From the NCBI GenBank assembly GCA_001940645.1, contig MDVS01000130.1:1-32249 (forward strand): DNA of 32,249 nt. The letters run 5' to 3'. Positions 16,519 to 25,321 of this stretch are shown one piece after another. Under the pieces are notes generated by a model. That model did no database searches and had not been told where the DNA came from. It saw only the letters and a program-made list of their open reading frames with translations. The DNA comes from Candidatus Heimdallarchaeota archaeon LC_3 (GTDB lineage: Archaea; Asgardarchaeota; Heimdallarchaeia; Hodarchaeales; LC-3). Position 1 is the first letter of the stretch; each line of letters starts with the position of its first letter. A program made the translations under genes and the position numbers.

Positions 16519-17820
16519 TTAGAATCTACGTTCGGGAAGTTTTAGTTTCTTTCTACAAACCGGACAGGTCCCTTTGATTTTTACCCATTCAGCTAAATGT
16601 GAATAGTGTCCTACACTTTCACAGGAACCACATTTCGCAATCTCCTCTCCCTCTTTTATCTGACGTTTACAGATACTACATCTTTCAATTTGACTTGTTT
16701 GTGTTTTAACAGATTCTATTGTAGATTGAGAAGTGGATAGATTCCGTTTGGGACTTTGACTTTTAGCGATTTGAGCTGGGATAGAACTCAATAGTGATTG
16801 AGCCCGATTACGATAAGAAGTTTGGGATTGAGAGGTAACGCCTCTTTCTGCTGCAATAAGATAGTATTCCCGAGCTAATTCTGGTGAGGTTTGTTCATAA
16901 GATAGTCCTGCTTCTGCAAAAACCTCAGCAGGAAAATAGTCACCCGTATAGTCTAATAATTCAGAATAAGCTACTTGAGACTGCATAATTTGATTAATCT
17001 TATAAGCATCTCTGGCTCGCTTTAAATTTTTTAAACTCGATTGTAATCTTGTATAATCTCTCAACAAAGATTCAACTTCAGGTGAAGACTCTTTTTTCAG
17101 AGTATTTATTATGAAATTCAGTTTATTCAACATAGCTTCAGATTCTTGAAATTTTCCTTGCTTCATCTTTGCTATGATCAAATGTAATTGTTGATTCAAA
17201 GAAGAAATTCCTTGTTCTGGTCTTCTTTGAGGTAATGTATCAATAGTTTTGCCTGAAGCGACTAATATTGCTGATGCTTCTTCTTCTGCTCCAATTATTC
17301 TTAAAAGTTCTGCTGCTTCAACTATCTTTTGGTTTTCATAAGCAAATTTAGCTAGGTTTCTAATTGCTTTTTCCCGATCACGAATTAGTAGTGGATTATT
17401 ATCAATAACTTGGATTGCATCATCAATATGATCTAATCCAGCAAGAATATAGATTTGAGAAGATTTCCATGGCAATTGGGCATAGTTATAAGCAATAGCA
17501 GCAAATATTCGTTGTTTATTTCTGATAAAATTATCTCCAAGATTCAAGAAAAGCGATTTCAGCTTGTTTGGTTCTAATTGGGCTTGTAATCGATGAAATA
17601 TTATTGTTTGTGTTCCTTGGGGTGCTTCTATAATAGTTTCAGCAACTTTTTCCCATGATTTATTGGAAAAATATATTTCTGCTGCTTCTCCATACCGTTT
17701 TTCTCTTACAAGTTGATTAGCTTGCACAAGGCGCTTAGATTTTTGATTTCGGCTTGAAAGGATTATGATAATTATTACAATAATGAAAAGGCCAATGAAA
17801 ATTCCATTTAAATTCTGCAT
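16519..17820 (-). CDS. Membrane-anchored helical-repeat protein with C-terminal RING-like zinc finger
   Basis: 433 aa from ATG 17820 (a TTG immediately precedes it). A hydrophobic helix at about 6-24 anchors it. Residues about 30-345 are alpha-helical TPR-like repeats (RYGEAAEIYFSNKSWEKVAE and later EAAELLRIIGAEEEASAIL). A Ser/Gln-rich linker leads to the zinc domain at 381-422, with pattern C-x2-C-x12-C-x2-C-x4-H-x2-H-x10-C-x2-C. The eight ligands in four pairs and the Trp three residues after the second His (HLAEW, then CPVCR) fit a RING-type cross-brace. RING fingers commonly recruit E2 enzymes, so an E3 ubiquitin ligase-like role facing the cytoplasm is plausible. A PHD- or prokaryotic RING-like finger with a purely structural role is the alternative. 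Confidence 0.78.
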   Translation of the reverse strand: MQNLNGIFIGLFIIVIIIIILSSRNQKSKRLVQANQLVREKRYGEAAEIYFSNKSWEKVAETIIEAPQGTQTIIFHRLQAQLEPNKLKSLFLNLGDNFIRNKQRIFAAIAYNYAQLPWKSSQIYILAGLDHIDDAIQVIDNNPLLIRDREKAIRNLAKFAYENQKIVEAAELLRIIGAEEEASAILVASGKTIDTLPQRRPEQGISSLNQQLHLIIAKMKQGKFQESEAMLNKLNFIINTLKKESSPEVESLLRDYTRLQSSLKNLKRARDAYKINQIMQSQVAYSELLDYTGDYFPAEVFAEAGLSYEQTSPELAREYYLIAAERGVTSQSQTSYRNRAQSLLSSIPAQIAKSQSPKRNLSTSQSTIESVKTQTSQIERCSICKRQIKEGEEIAKCGSCESVGHYSHLAEWVKIKGTCPVCRKKLKLPERRF

Positions 17821-18128
17821 CAATCAACCATCTTTTTGCGATTATTCCTTGGTTTTATAATTATTATTTTGGCTTTTAAAATATTCATTCTCAGGAAGAA
17901 AAACTTACTAGAACGTTCACTAAAGCACGTTTTTCACCTAGCTGCACGATTGATTACGTAAAATAAGACATTTTTCTGTTATATAGAAAAGAAAAACATA
18001 ATTTCATATTTATATAGTGAAATAATTTTAAAAAAAATATCTATAATGTTAGAAAAACAGATTAAAAACTGTACTAACAAAATTTTACATTAATAATTAC
18101 TTTTTGATTATTTATAGGAGTATATATA
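17821..18128. other. Intergenic region with the S2 promoter and a leader hairpin
   Basis: About 300 bases between the divergent RING-like and S2 genes. It contains the hairpin at 18048-18078 and, just before the S2 TTG, an AGGAG at 18116-18120. A TATA-like run (TATTTATATAG) lies around 18007-18017. No further gene is seen. Confidence 0.45.
18048..18078 (+). promoter_or_regulatory. Nested hairpin upstream of S2
   Basis: GTTAG (18048-18052) pairs with CTAAC (18074-18078), and inside it ACAG (18057-18060) pairs with CTGT (18069-18072). The two stems stack, with 4 bases on one side and 1 on the other between them. It lies about 50 bases before the S2 start and could be an mRNA leader element or operator. 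The nesting is suggestive but short. Confidence 0.35.
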
Positions 18129-18794
18129 TTGATTCCAATGGAAGAAGGAATGGAAGAAAACCTTCTAGTGCCTTTAGAAGATTACCTCAAGTCGGGCGTT
18201 CATATTGGTACTTCGTCAGGCTTAGACAGTATGCAACCGTATATATACAGAGTCCGAAATGATGGATTGTACGTTTTAGATGTTAGAAAAACCGATGAGC
18301 GTATTAGAATAGCTGCCAAGTTTATAGCTCGCTTTAATTCTACTGATGTTGTTATAGCAAGTGTAAGAACATATGGTATGTTCCCCGCAATTCGTTTCGC
18401 TCAATATTTAGGTTGTATTGCCCTAACGGGAAGATTTATACCAGGTAGTTTCACGAATCCAAGCCTTTCTGGACAATATAATTTCTCGGAACCTCAATTA
18501 GTTATTATTTCTGATCCTAACACAGATAGACAAGCTTTAAGAGAAGCTAATGATATAGGAATTCCAGTAATTGCTCTAGCCGATACTGACAACACTACTT
18601 CAGGTGTTGATTTTGTCATTCCATGTAATAACAAAGGAAGAAACTCTTTGGCGACAGTTTTTTGGTTATTGGCGAGAGAAACATTAAGAGAACGCGGTGA
18701 ATTAACACCAGAAAGAGATTCTGAGTTAGTTCTTGATAATTTCCGTGCTCCCCGTGGAAAAAAGCGTGTAACTGAAACCTTAGATGATTTATAA
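18129..18794 (+). CDS. rps2: 30S ribosomal protein S2
   Basis: 221 aa, archaeal/eukaryotic Sa type without the long bacterial coiled coil. It lies at the back of the small subunit between head and body. Signatures include YLKSGVHIGT (19-28), RVRNDGLYVLDVRKTDERI, then FTNP and PQLVIISDP, and IPVIALADTDN near 145-155. The start is TTG 18129, supported by AGGAG 8 bases upstream. It is followed after 25 bases by rpoN, so the two form a small operon. In many archaea rps2 lies in the L18e-L13-S9-rpoN-rpoK-eno cluster; here it precedes rpoN. Confidence 0.97.
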   Translation: MIPMEEGMEENLLVPLEDYLKSGVHIGTSSGLDSMQPYIYRVRNDGLYVLDVRKTDERIRIAAKFIARFNSTDVVIASVRTYGMFPAIRFAQYLGCIALTGRFIPGSFTNPSLSGQYNFSEPQLVIISDPNTDRQALREANDIGIPVIALADTDNTTSGVDFVIPCNNKGRNSLATVFWLLARETLRERGELTPERDSELVLDNFRAPRGKKRVTETLDDL

Positions 18795-18819
18795 ATAAAA
18801 CTAATAGGTAGATTGTAAT

Positions 18820-19038
18820 TTGCTTATCGAAATGAGATGTATAACGTGTGGAACTCCAATTGCTCATTTATATGATGATTGGATAAAAAGAAAAGAAGAA
18901 GGTGAAAATCCAAAAGAGATTTTAGATGATTTAGGATTAAATCGTTATTGTTGCCGAAGAATGCTTGTCACTCATGTTGAATTGCTTGCAGAAACAATCA
19001 AATTCTCTTTACATGCTCATAAACAGAGACCATTCTAA
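18820..19038 (+). CDS. rpoN: DNA-directed RNA polymerase subunit N (RPB10 homologue)
   Basis: 72 aa. RpoN is a small zinc-binding assembly subunit of archaeal RNA polymerase. The N-terminal CxxC (CITCG, from residue 7) and the RYCCRRMLVTHVEL motif (43-56) give the two Cys pairs of the RPB10 zinc site. The start is TTG 18820: the resulting MLIEMRC matches the family's usual MLIPVRC, whereas the ATG at 18832 would cut into it. It is probably co-transcribed with rps2. Confidence 0.97.
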   Translation: MLIEMRCITCGTPIAHLYDDWIKRKEEGENPKEILDDLGLNRYCCRRMLVTHVELLAETIKFSLHAHKQRPF

Positions 19039-19306
19039 TTTCTTATCAAACTAGTGAATTGGTACCTGTAAGAGTCCAAAATCTATTTTTCATTATTATA
19101 GCATATATTAGAAAGTTCAAAAGGAATTTTTTGATTTTTGTTTTCTTTTGATTTTATTATATATCAATTAAATAGTATTTAAAACTGAATATTATTTATT
19201 AAAAAATAAGGTTTTATTAGAAAAACTATTAATTATTAAATTATTATGCAACAAATAATTCTAATAGTTGAAAATTCTTGTTCAAAATTAAGGTGAAATT
19301 TGTCTA

Positions 19307-21169
19307 ATGAGAACTGTCATAGCGAAAACTCAAGGATTATGGGTTGCCCTTTGGGGTTTAGGTGTTTTTTTACTTGTAGGAGCGCTATTAATTTTATTAA
19401 ATGTCTTTGAATTACCTACTGGAACTGGAAATTTAGGTTATACCGACTTTATATATGCAGGAAGTATATTGTTAGTTTTAGGTATTTCTTTCGGTCTTTC
19501 AACAACAAAAGGTAGTGAAAGGGAGTTTATTTTTCGTTTAAGTCCAATTTGGTTTATTATGATCATATTAGGGATTTTTTTCAACCTAAATGCTATATTA
19601 AAGCTATTTGCTTTTGAAAGTAATTGGGAATCATGGTTTTATCTCGCTATTCCCCTCCTAACTTTCGGATTAATATTTTTATTTGGTTCTATGAAAGATG
19701 AAACGAGAAATACTTTTAGCAAATTTTGGTTGTTATATCTATTGCTAGTGATTATTGGTTTAGTTATTGGTATCCTGTCTATTGTTGGTATTTATGATAT
19801 ACTAGGAACAGACCACACGGTTGGATCAGCTGGTTGGAACCATTATCCTGTATATGGACTAATTCCTATGGCTTTAGGTTTGATTCCGCTAGCTTATACT
19901 CTTTCAGCAAATGATTCTCTAAAAGACTTACTAAACAAATTATGGATTGTATGGTTGCTTCTAGCTATATTATCAATTGTGGTTTATATTTTAGCTGCAT
20001 TAGATATTCTTTTAGCAAACAATGTTCTACTTATTAACGATATTGGTCGAGAACCCGGATTACTGGTAGCTTTGCCTTTCGCGCTAGTAGGATTTATACT
20101 CTTCTTCTCAAGTACTGATGAAAAAGTAAGATCAATCGTTAAGCCCCTTTTACCAGTATGGATTGTTTTAACATTTGCTGGATTGATAATTTTTAGCTTA
20201 AATTCACTAATACCAGACACCTTTGATGTATCTACATATGGTTTAGGATTCATGTTTATATTATTTAGCTCTGGACTAGTTTATAAGTCTTTAAGTTATG
20301 ATTTTCTTCCTACTTTATCAATTCAAGGTGCTGTAAGAACGGTTTCTTCTTCTGGTCAATATCAGGGTAAGATTGAAGATTCTGATTTATTACAAAAAGC
20401 TTCTGTAGACGAAGCTACAGTTTATCTCAATGTTCAAAAGAAATCAATGGAAAACTCAATGACGCAATTACAAAATGCTTTTAGATCTGGACGAATTAGT
20501 CAAGCTTTCCACAATGCTGTGTCATCAAGTTTACAAGGTAAAATCACCGGATATGAGGACCAGATTTCCACTTTGAGAGTTTCGTCGAAACGCTCAACAA
20601 GAAAATCAATCTTTGAAGAGGAACTTGGAATAAAGCAAGAAGTTCCCCCTGCACAACAAGCATCACAACCAGCTCCCAAACCACAACCACAAGCTCCACC
20701 TGCTTCAAAATCACCACCACCAAGTACATCTCCCACAGGACCAACACAACCAGTTTCTGCACCAACCGGACCACCCAAACCTCCCGGATCGGCTAGTCCT
20801 CCTAGTTCTCCACCTGCAGAACCTACACCACCTTCAGGACCGCCTGCACCACCAGGTATACCTTCACCAGATACACCGAAACCAGCAACACCGAAACCAG
20901 CAACACCCTCAGGACCTCCTGAACCTCCAGGTTTACCTTCTTCTAGTGGACCGAGTCCTCCAGGTATGCCACCAGCAAGTCCATCTGTTGGACCGCCTGC
21001 ACCACCTGGTGCTGGGCCTCCACCACTTCCTGGTGGCCAAAGTAGTGGACCAGCTCCTGGACCTGATGTTGTAGGTTCAGCCCGATCCACATCAATTGCC
21101 GAACTTCGTGGTGAAATGCTTAAGGAATTAAGAAGATTAAGAGATATCTTCAAAGAAGATCAAAAATAA
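19307..21169 (+). CDS. Polytopic membrane protein with proline-rich cytoplasmic tail
   Basis: 620 aa from ATG 19307, with AGGTGA about 10 bases upstream. Residues 10-330 contain ten membrane helices arranged as five two-helix repeats. Repeat joints carry a similar polar strip (for example TTKGSEREF, SMKDETRNTF, ANDSLKDLL, STDEKVRSIV) followed by a Trp that opens the next unit. Residues about 360-430 are helical, with a G-R-I-S and a later G-K-I-T turn. Residues about 445-585 are low-complexity Pro/Ser/Gly/Ala with many PPAPPG- and GPPEPPG-like motifs. The last 30 residues return to a basic amphipathic helix (IAELRGEMLKELRRLRDIFK). Long polyproline tails bind profilin, SH3 or EVH1 domains in eukaryotes; Asgard archaea have polyproline-binding profilins. 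I know no family with this whole layout. A membrane-to-cytoskeleton link is plausible but unproven. Confidence 0.8.
   Translation: MRTVIAKTQGLWVALWGLGVFLLVGALLILLNVFELPTGTGNLGYTDFIYAGSILLVLGISFGLSTTKGSEREFIFRLSPIWFIMIILGIFFNLNAILKLFAFESNWESWFYLAIPLLTFGLIFLFGSMKDETRNTFSKFWLLYLLLVIIGLVIGILSIVGIYDILGTDHTVGSAGWNHYPVYGLIPMALGLIPLAYTLSANDSLKDLLNKLWIVWLLLAILSIVVYILAALDILLANNVLLINDIGREPGLLVALPFALVGFILFFSSTDEKVRSIVKPLLPVWIVLTFAGLIIFSLNSLIPDTFDVSTYGLGFMFILFSSGLVYKSLSYDFLPTLSIQGAVRTVSSSGQYQGKIEDSDLLQKASVDEATVYLNVQKKSMENSMTQLQNAFRSGRISQAFHNAVSSSLQGKITGYEDQISTLRVSSKRSTRKSIFEEELGIKQEVPPAQQASQPAPKPQPQAPPASKSPPPSTSPTGPTQPVSAPTGPPKPPGSASPPSSPPAEPTPPSGPPAPPGIPSPDTPKPATPKPATPSGPPEPPGLPSSSGPSPPGMPPASPSVGPPAPPGAGPPPLPGGQSSGPAPGPDVVGSARSTSIAELRGEMLKELRRLRDIFKEDQK
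20873..20902 (+). repeat. Two tandem 15-bp repeats in the proline-rich tail
   Basis: Two perfect copies of ACACCGAAACCAGCA encode T-P-K-P-A twice, inside the proline-rich segment. This shows recent slippage-type expansion of the tail. Confidence 0.8.
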
Positions 21170-21180
21170 ACAACCTCAAC

Positions 21181-21199
21181 TTGAAGGGTTAGGCTTCAA
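21181..21199 (+). terminator. Hairpin after the proline-rich protein gene
   Basis: TTGAAG and CTTCAA form a perfect 6-bp stem with a 7-base loop, 11 bases past the stop codon of the 19307-21169 gene. A second weaker stem, CCTCT/AGAGG, follows before the converging rpiA gene. Either may help end transcription. Confidence 0.35.
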
Positions 21200-21256
21200 A
21201 CGAATCTTAAACAGAAATTCACCCTCTCCATAAAGAAAGAGGTCTTCCTACCCATT

Positions 21257-22018
21257 TTAAAAAAAATCAATTTTTACTCTTTTATTAACATCTATTTTTC
21301 TAATCTCTTTTCTATCAATATCTCCTATTAAAATAATATCTGCTGGATCTAGAAATAAACCAGTTTCCACCACACCTGTTATAGACTTCAGAGAGTTGTC
21401 AATTTTCATTAAGAATGTTTTCTCAGAATTTATTGGTTTTTCTAAAAAAATATCAATAATATAGTTATTATTATCACTTACAAATCGTCCTTCTTCATCA
21501 TGTTTTTTTCTAATTGACAGATTCTTAATGGAAAATTTATCACTATTGAGCTGTAATAATTTTTTCATAGTTATTTTATATCCAAATTTAAGAACTTCAA
21601 CAGGAATTGGTGATTTTTCCCCTAAAAAGGTTACTTGTTTATTAGATGTGATGATAACAATAAATTTGTTACTTATTTTTCTTAGAATTTTTTCCTGTGT
21701 GAGAGCACCTCCCAAACCTTTTACTGCTAACCCCGTATTGGTTATCTCATCTGCTCCATCAAGATAGACACTGATTGATTCAACATTATCTACTGAAACG
21801 TACCTTATTTGATTTTTTTTACAAATGATTTCAGTTTCTTTAGATGAACAAACAAATTCAACATTTTCTAAAGTACTATTATTTATTTTTTCTCCAATGT
21901 GTTGAATTAGATATCTAACTGTTGTTCCTGATCCTAGTCCTATAGTACAATTTGATTTTATATAGGTAGAAGACTCTAAAGCAACTTTATCTTTCATTTC
22001 TTCAATAATATCTGACAT
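21257..22018 (-). CDS. rpiA: Ribose-5-phosphate isomerase A
   Basis: 253 aa, slightly longer than the usual 225-235. It interconverts ribose-5-phosphate and ribulose-5-phosphate in the non-oxidative pentose phosphate route, which supplies nucleotide precursors. The diagnostic motifs are GSGTTVRYL (31-39), DGADEI (about 89-94), KGLGGALTQEKILRK (about 100-114, with the catalytic Glu/Lys region) and PVEVLKFG. The extra length is in the C-terminal half. It is transcribed downstream of the S9 peptidase gene on the same strand but with about 160 bases between, so probably separately. Confidence 0.95.
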   Translation of the reverse strand: MSDIIEEMKDKVALESSTYIKSNCTIGLGSGTTVRYLIQHIGEKINNSTLENVEFVCSSKETEIICKKNQIRYVSVDNVESISVYLDGADEITNTGLAVKGLGGALTQEKILRKISNKFIVIITSNKQVTFLGEKSPIPVEVLKFGYKITMKKLLQLNSDKFSIKNLSIRKKHDEEGRFVSDNNNYIIDIFLEKPINSEKTFLMKIDNSLKSITGVVETGLFLDPADIILIGDIDRKEIRKIDVNKRVKIDFF

Positions 22019-22178
22019 TATTAATAATCCTATCTATATTAATCATCCTAAAATCAATAACTATTGAATCATTGTTATCAAAGCTTTTTCTTTATAGATC
22101 AAGCCAATTGAGACTTGCGAAACTGAGTATTAATGAAATTATGATTACCTATGTTCTTCCAAATCAGCTACAAAAAAT

Positions 22179-24110
22179 TTAAGTTTTAATACCATAAAGA
22201 ACATATTTTCTAAGAAATTTATCAAGAACAGGATACATATGTTCAAGTGTCTCTGGTTTCTTGAATCCATGACCTTCTCCTTCATATACATGATATTCAA
22301 CATACCCTTTCACGTTAGATTTAATTCTTTCTGACTGATCCTTTGGTACGACTTTATCATCAGCGCCTTGGAAAATAATAAGAGGATCAATAATTTTATC
22401 GGCGTGATAAATTGCAGAAGATTCAATATATTTTTCTGAGGCTTCAGGAAGTGGTCCTACTAAAGAATCAGTATAACGCGACTCTAAATAGTGTGTATCC
22501 TCTGCTAACCCAAAATTATCAGAAACCCCAAAAAGATCAATGCCTGCTGAATAAAATCCAGGTTTTTTTACCATTGACATTAATACTGTGAAACCTCCTG
22601 CGCTTCCTCCCATTATGCAAGATCGTTTTCGATCAATATATCCTTTTTCAGTTGCATAATTCAATGCATCAGCGCTGTCATTAACATCATAATTCCCCCA
22701 ATTACCATTGAGTTTTTCTCGATAGTCTTTTCCATATCCGATACTTCCCCTATGGTTGATTGCAAATACTCCATATCCTCTTGTAGCAAGATATTGAATG
22801 AAACCATTAAATTGATCTGTACTCATCCCTGTTGGCCCTCCATGAACTAAAATTACTCCCGGAGCATTTTCTTTTTTTCCCATATTATCAGCTTTTAAAT
22901 ACAATAAACCATGAGATTTGGATTTGTCACTCGTTGGAAAGGAAATAATTTCTGGTTCAACTAGAGATTTTTTTGTTTCCATGTTAATGTAAGGTGTAGA
23001 AGAATATACAGGATCCAAAATCATTTCATCTTGATTTGAATGTGGACTTATTAAACAAATTTGGGGTTTTGTCCTATAATTCATATATAAAACTGATATT
23101 AATGATCTTTGACCAGTTGTTGATGATCGAATATCAGCATAAACTCCTTTTTCAAGAGACATCTTAATAATTTCAGCTGTTTCGACATTAAATCTATTAA
23201 GCGAAAAGAAACCATCGTTATTTCTGCTAAAAATGATTTCTTTGCTGTTTGGAAGCCAAGTATAAGATGAACCTCCAGTTACCCATGTAGAATAGCCATG
23301 TTCTACATTTTCTTTAACTATCGGTCTTGCATCTGAACCATTATTTTTTGCAATCCATAAATTGAGCCAACCAGATTTCTCGCTAAGAAAGGTTATGTAT
23401 TTTCCATCAGGTGAAAATCTTGGTTGAGAAGTTGCAATAGTATCAGACCCTGCAATTGTGTAGCTTAGATTTTCTCCAGTGTTTAAAGAATCATCAGTTA
23501 ATTCATTTAGTGGAATTAACGAAATTTTGCTTCCATTCCAAGACATATTGGGGAAATTCCAGTTATGAACTAATATATTTTTTTCATCAGGACTGATTTG
23601 AGGATCATATATAAAATTAGCATAAAAATTTAATTGTTGAGGCCATATTGATGATGGATTACTATTTTTAAGCTTTAATAGGCCTAATGACATTGTCTTT
23701 TTTTGTTCAACGGAGAAAATTAAATAATTCTTACTAGCAAAAGGTGCATAGGCTAGATGTTCCTTTCTATCGAATATAGATTGAGCAAATGAGTCAGTTT
23801 CAAAACTAAAGGAATACAGTTTTCCATCAGAAGAAAAAAATATTCTTTTGGAATCAGATGACCAGCAGTATAAGCCTCCACCATAAGGAGTTCCTGTGGA
23901 AAGTGAATGATGAGTCACCTCTTTTAAATTATTTATTGAATTACCATTAATATTCGAAGTAAATAATTTATTACCTTCAATTGACAAAGTAAATGAAAGA
24001 TGTTCTCCATTTGGAGATATTCTGCCATTGCTGCAAGAAAGACCCGGTTTAACTAAGTCAACAGATAAACCGTCCCACAATCCTCTATTTGAACCAAGTT
24101 GGTTAGTCAT
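22179..24110 (-). CDS. S9-family (acylaminoacyl-peptidase/prolyl-oligopeptidase-like) serine peptidase
   Basis: 643 aa from ATG 24110 (a TTG three codons earlier is in frame, but the ATG fits the GGAAG spacing). Residues about 1-380 are beta-propeller repeats of the TolB/WD40-like PD40 type (SPDGKYITFLSEKSGWLNLW and similar). Residues about 400-640 are the alpha/beta-hydrolase domain. The catalytic triad is visible: Ser503 in GGSAGG, Asp584 in GADDKVVP and His614 in EGHGF, with HGGP and INHRGS forming the oxyanion region. These enzymes release blocked or hydrophobic N-terminal residues from short peptides. There is no signal peptide, so it is cytoplasmic. S9C acylaminoacyl-peptidase or dipeptidyl-peptidase type is the best assignment; exact specificity is not determined. 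Confidence 0.92.
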   Translation of the reverse strand: MTNQLGSNRGLWDGLSVDLVKPGLSCSNGRISPNGEHLSFTLSIEGNKLFTSNINGNSINNLKEVTHHSLSTGTPYGGGLYCWSSDSKRIFFSSDGKLYSFSFETDSFAQSIFDRKEHLAYAPFASKNYLIFSVEQKKTMSLGLLKLKNSNPSSIWPQQLNFYANFIYDPQISPDEKNILVHNWNFPNMSWNGSKISLIPLNELTDDSLNTGENLSYTIAGSDTIATSQPRFSPDGKYITFLSEKSGWLNLWIAKNNGSDARPIVKENVEHGYSTWVTGGSSYTWLPNSKEIIFSRNNDGFFSLNRFNVETAEIIKMSLEKGVYADIRSSTTGQRSLISVLYMNYRTKPQICLISPHSNQDEMILDPVYSSTPYINMETKKSLVEPEIISFPTSDKSKSHGLLYLKADNMGKKENAPGVILVHGGPTGMSTDQFNGFIQYLATRGYGVFAINHRGSIGYGKDYREKLNGNWGNYDVNDSADALNYATEKGYIDRKRSCIMGGSAGGFTVLMSMVKKPGFYSAGIDLFGVSDNFGLAEDTHYLESRYTDSLVGPLPEASEKYIESSAIYHADKIIDPLIIFQGADDKVVPKDQSERIKSNVKGYVEYHVYEGEGHGFKKPETLEHMYPVLDKFLRKYVLYGIKT

Positions 24111-24328
24111 ACGTATCAACTTCCTATTTTAAAATGACGTATTAAATCGAAACAAGTTTATGATATCTATTTGAATGATGTTAATTTTCTTTTTTTAAAA
24201 TTTAAGCTTTCTTTATCAAAATTGATTATGAGAATATTGATTAAAGCACAAAGATTATCCCCAAAGCAATATTTTCTTACTTCTCATCTTCATCATATTG
24301 AAATCACTAATTCCAAAGTAGTAATTAT

Positions 24329-25069
24329 ATGTCCGATAATGACTATTCAGATAAAAATGATAGTAAAAAACAGGAAAGTCCACCTGAAATAATAGGATTA
24401 TTTGTAAAACCAAATATTCACATTTATGGTGAAAATAAATTTTATTATTACGAATCTGGATATTACGGAAATAAGTCTGAAGATTTTTTAGAGCTTTCTT
24501 TTGAAGAAGCTTTGCTATTAGCTGAACGGGGAAGAATAAGAATTTTTTCAAATGAAGACAATACATTACCCAATGAAGGACCAATTTCAAATGATAAAAT
24601 CCAATTACTAACTGAATTAGATGTCACAAGTTTAACACAAATAATAACTAGAGAAGTTCCTAATTTTTGGGGTAGATATTTAGTCTATAAAGACCTAAGG
24701 TCAAGAGGATATGTTGTCAGACCTGGATACGGATCATCATCACCTTATAGAAGATATCCTAGAGGCACAAAAGCTGAAAAATCTCAAAGTAATGCTTTAA
24801 TCTATCCATTTATAGAAGGGACAAAAATTGAGCTATTTGAGCTCGAACGGCTAGAAGAATCAGCTCATGCAAATCGAAAAACATTGATATTAGGGATTGT
24901 TGATAGGTCAGGGGATGTAACATATTATAAAACATCTGAATTCGAATTAAATGAAAATAAAGAAATCTATGAGTGGCATGATGAAGATTCACAAAGGGAT
25001 GATAAATTAGATAATGAAAATGATTCATCTAACTTAGATACTACAATAGAAGGAACAAAGAACGAATAG
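24329..25069 (+). CDS. endA: tRNA-splicing endonuclease-like protein (EndA fold) with His replaced by Gln
   Basis: 246 aa. The N-terminal domain (about 20-75, with FLELSFEEALLLAERGRI) and the C-terminal nuclease domain (about 115-205, with YLVYKDLRSRGYVVRPG) match archaeal EndA and eukaryotic TSEN subunits. The family's catalytic triad is Tyr, His, Lys. Here Tyr143 (RRY) and Lys184 (NRKTLILGIVD) are present, but the His position (usually in an E-H-S stretch before a Tyr-Pro strand) reads KSQSNALIYP, so Gln153 replaces it. This may be a catalytically weak or structural subunit pairing with another EndA, or a variant enzyme. The last 40 residues are acidic and disordered. The start is the ATG at 24329. 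The window contains a tRNA with an unusual intron. Confidence 0.85.
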   Translation: MSDNDYSDKNDSKKQESPPEIIGLFVKPNIHIYGENKFYYYESGYYGNKSEDFLELSFEEALLLAERGRIRIFSNEDNTLPNEGPISNDKIQLLTELDVTSLTQIITREVPNFWGRYLVYKDLRSRGYVVRPGYGSSSPYRRYPRGTKAEKSQSNALIYPFIEGTKIELFELERLEESAHANRKTLILGIVDRSGDVTYYKTSEFELNENKEIYEWHDEDSQRDDKLDNENDSSNLDTTIEGTKNE

Positions 25070-25321
25070 ATACTTATTTGTTTTATAAGGCTAAATTAAT
25101 TTGAAATTTATCTTTTGATTAGAATTTAAATGTTATATCACATAAAATAAAAGAAATAGATTAATGATAAAATTACTTCGTATATTTGATATGCGTTAAG
25201 AAAAATAATACTCGTTTGAAAAAACTGAGTAAGATAATCAAAAATTAAGGGATAATTGATAATAATTCTTATAATCAAGGATTGAATCCAAATTTCATAA
25301 ATAAGATTATCTAAAAGAAAT

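Noticed and set aside
20873..20902. CRISPR-like tandem repeat
   Set aside because: Only two adjoining 15-bp copies, in frame within the coding proline-rich region, without spacers.
20500..21153. Long Gly-rich open frame on the minus strand opposite the proline-rich tail
   Set aside because: It is the mirror of Pro codons (CCN gives GGN on the other strand). The plus-strand gene has a good ribosome binding site, membrane repeats and clear protein structure; the Gly-rich frame has none.
24171..24590. Overlapping short frames on both strands before and across the EndA-like gene
   Set aside because: They have the random hydrophobic and aromatic composition of AT-rich shadow frames and overlap the EndA N-terminal domain.
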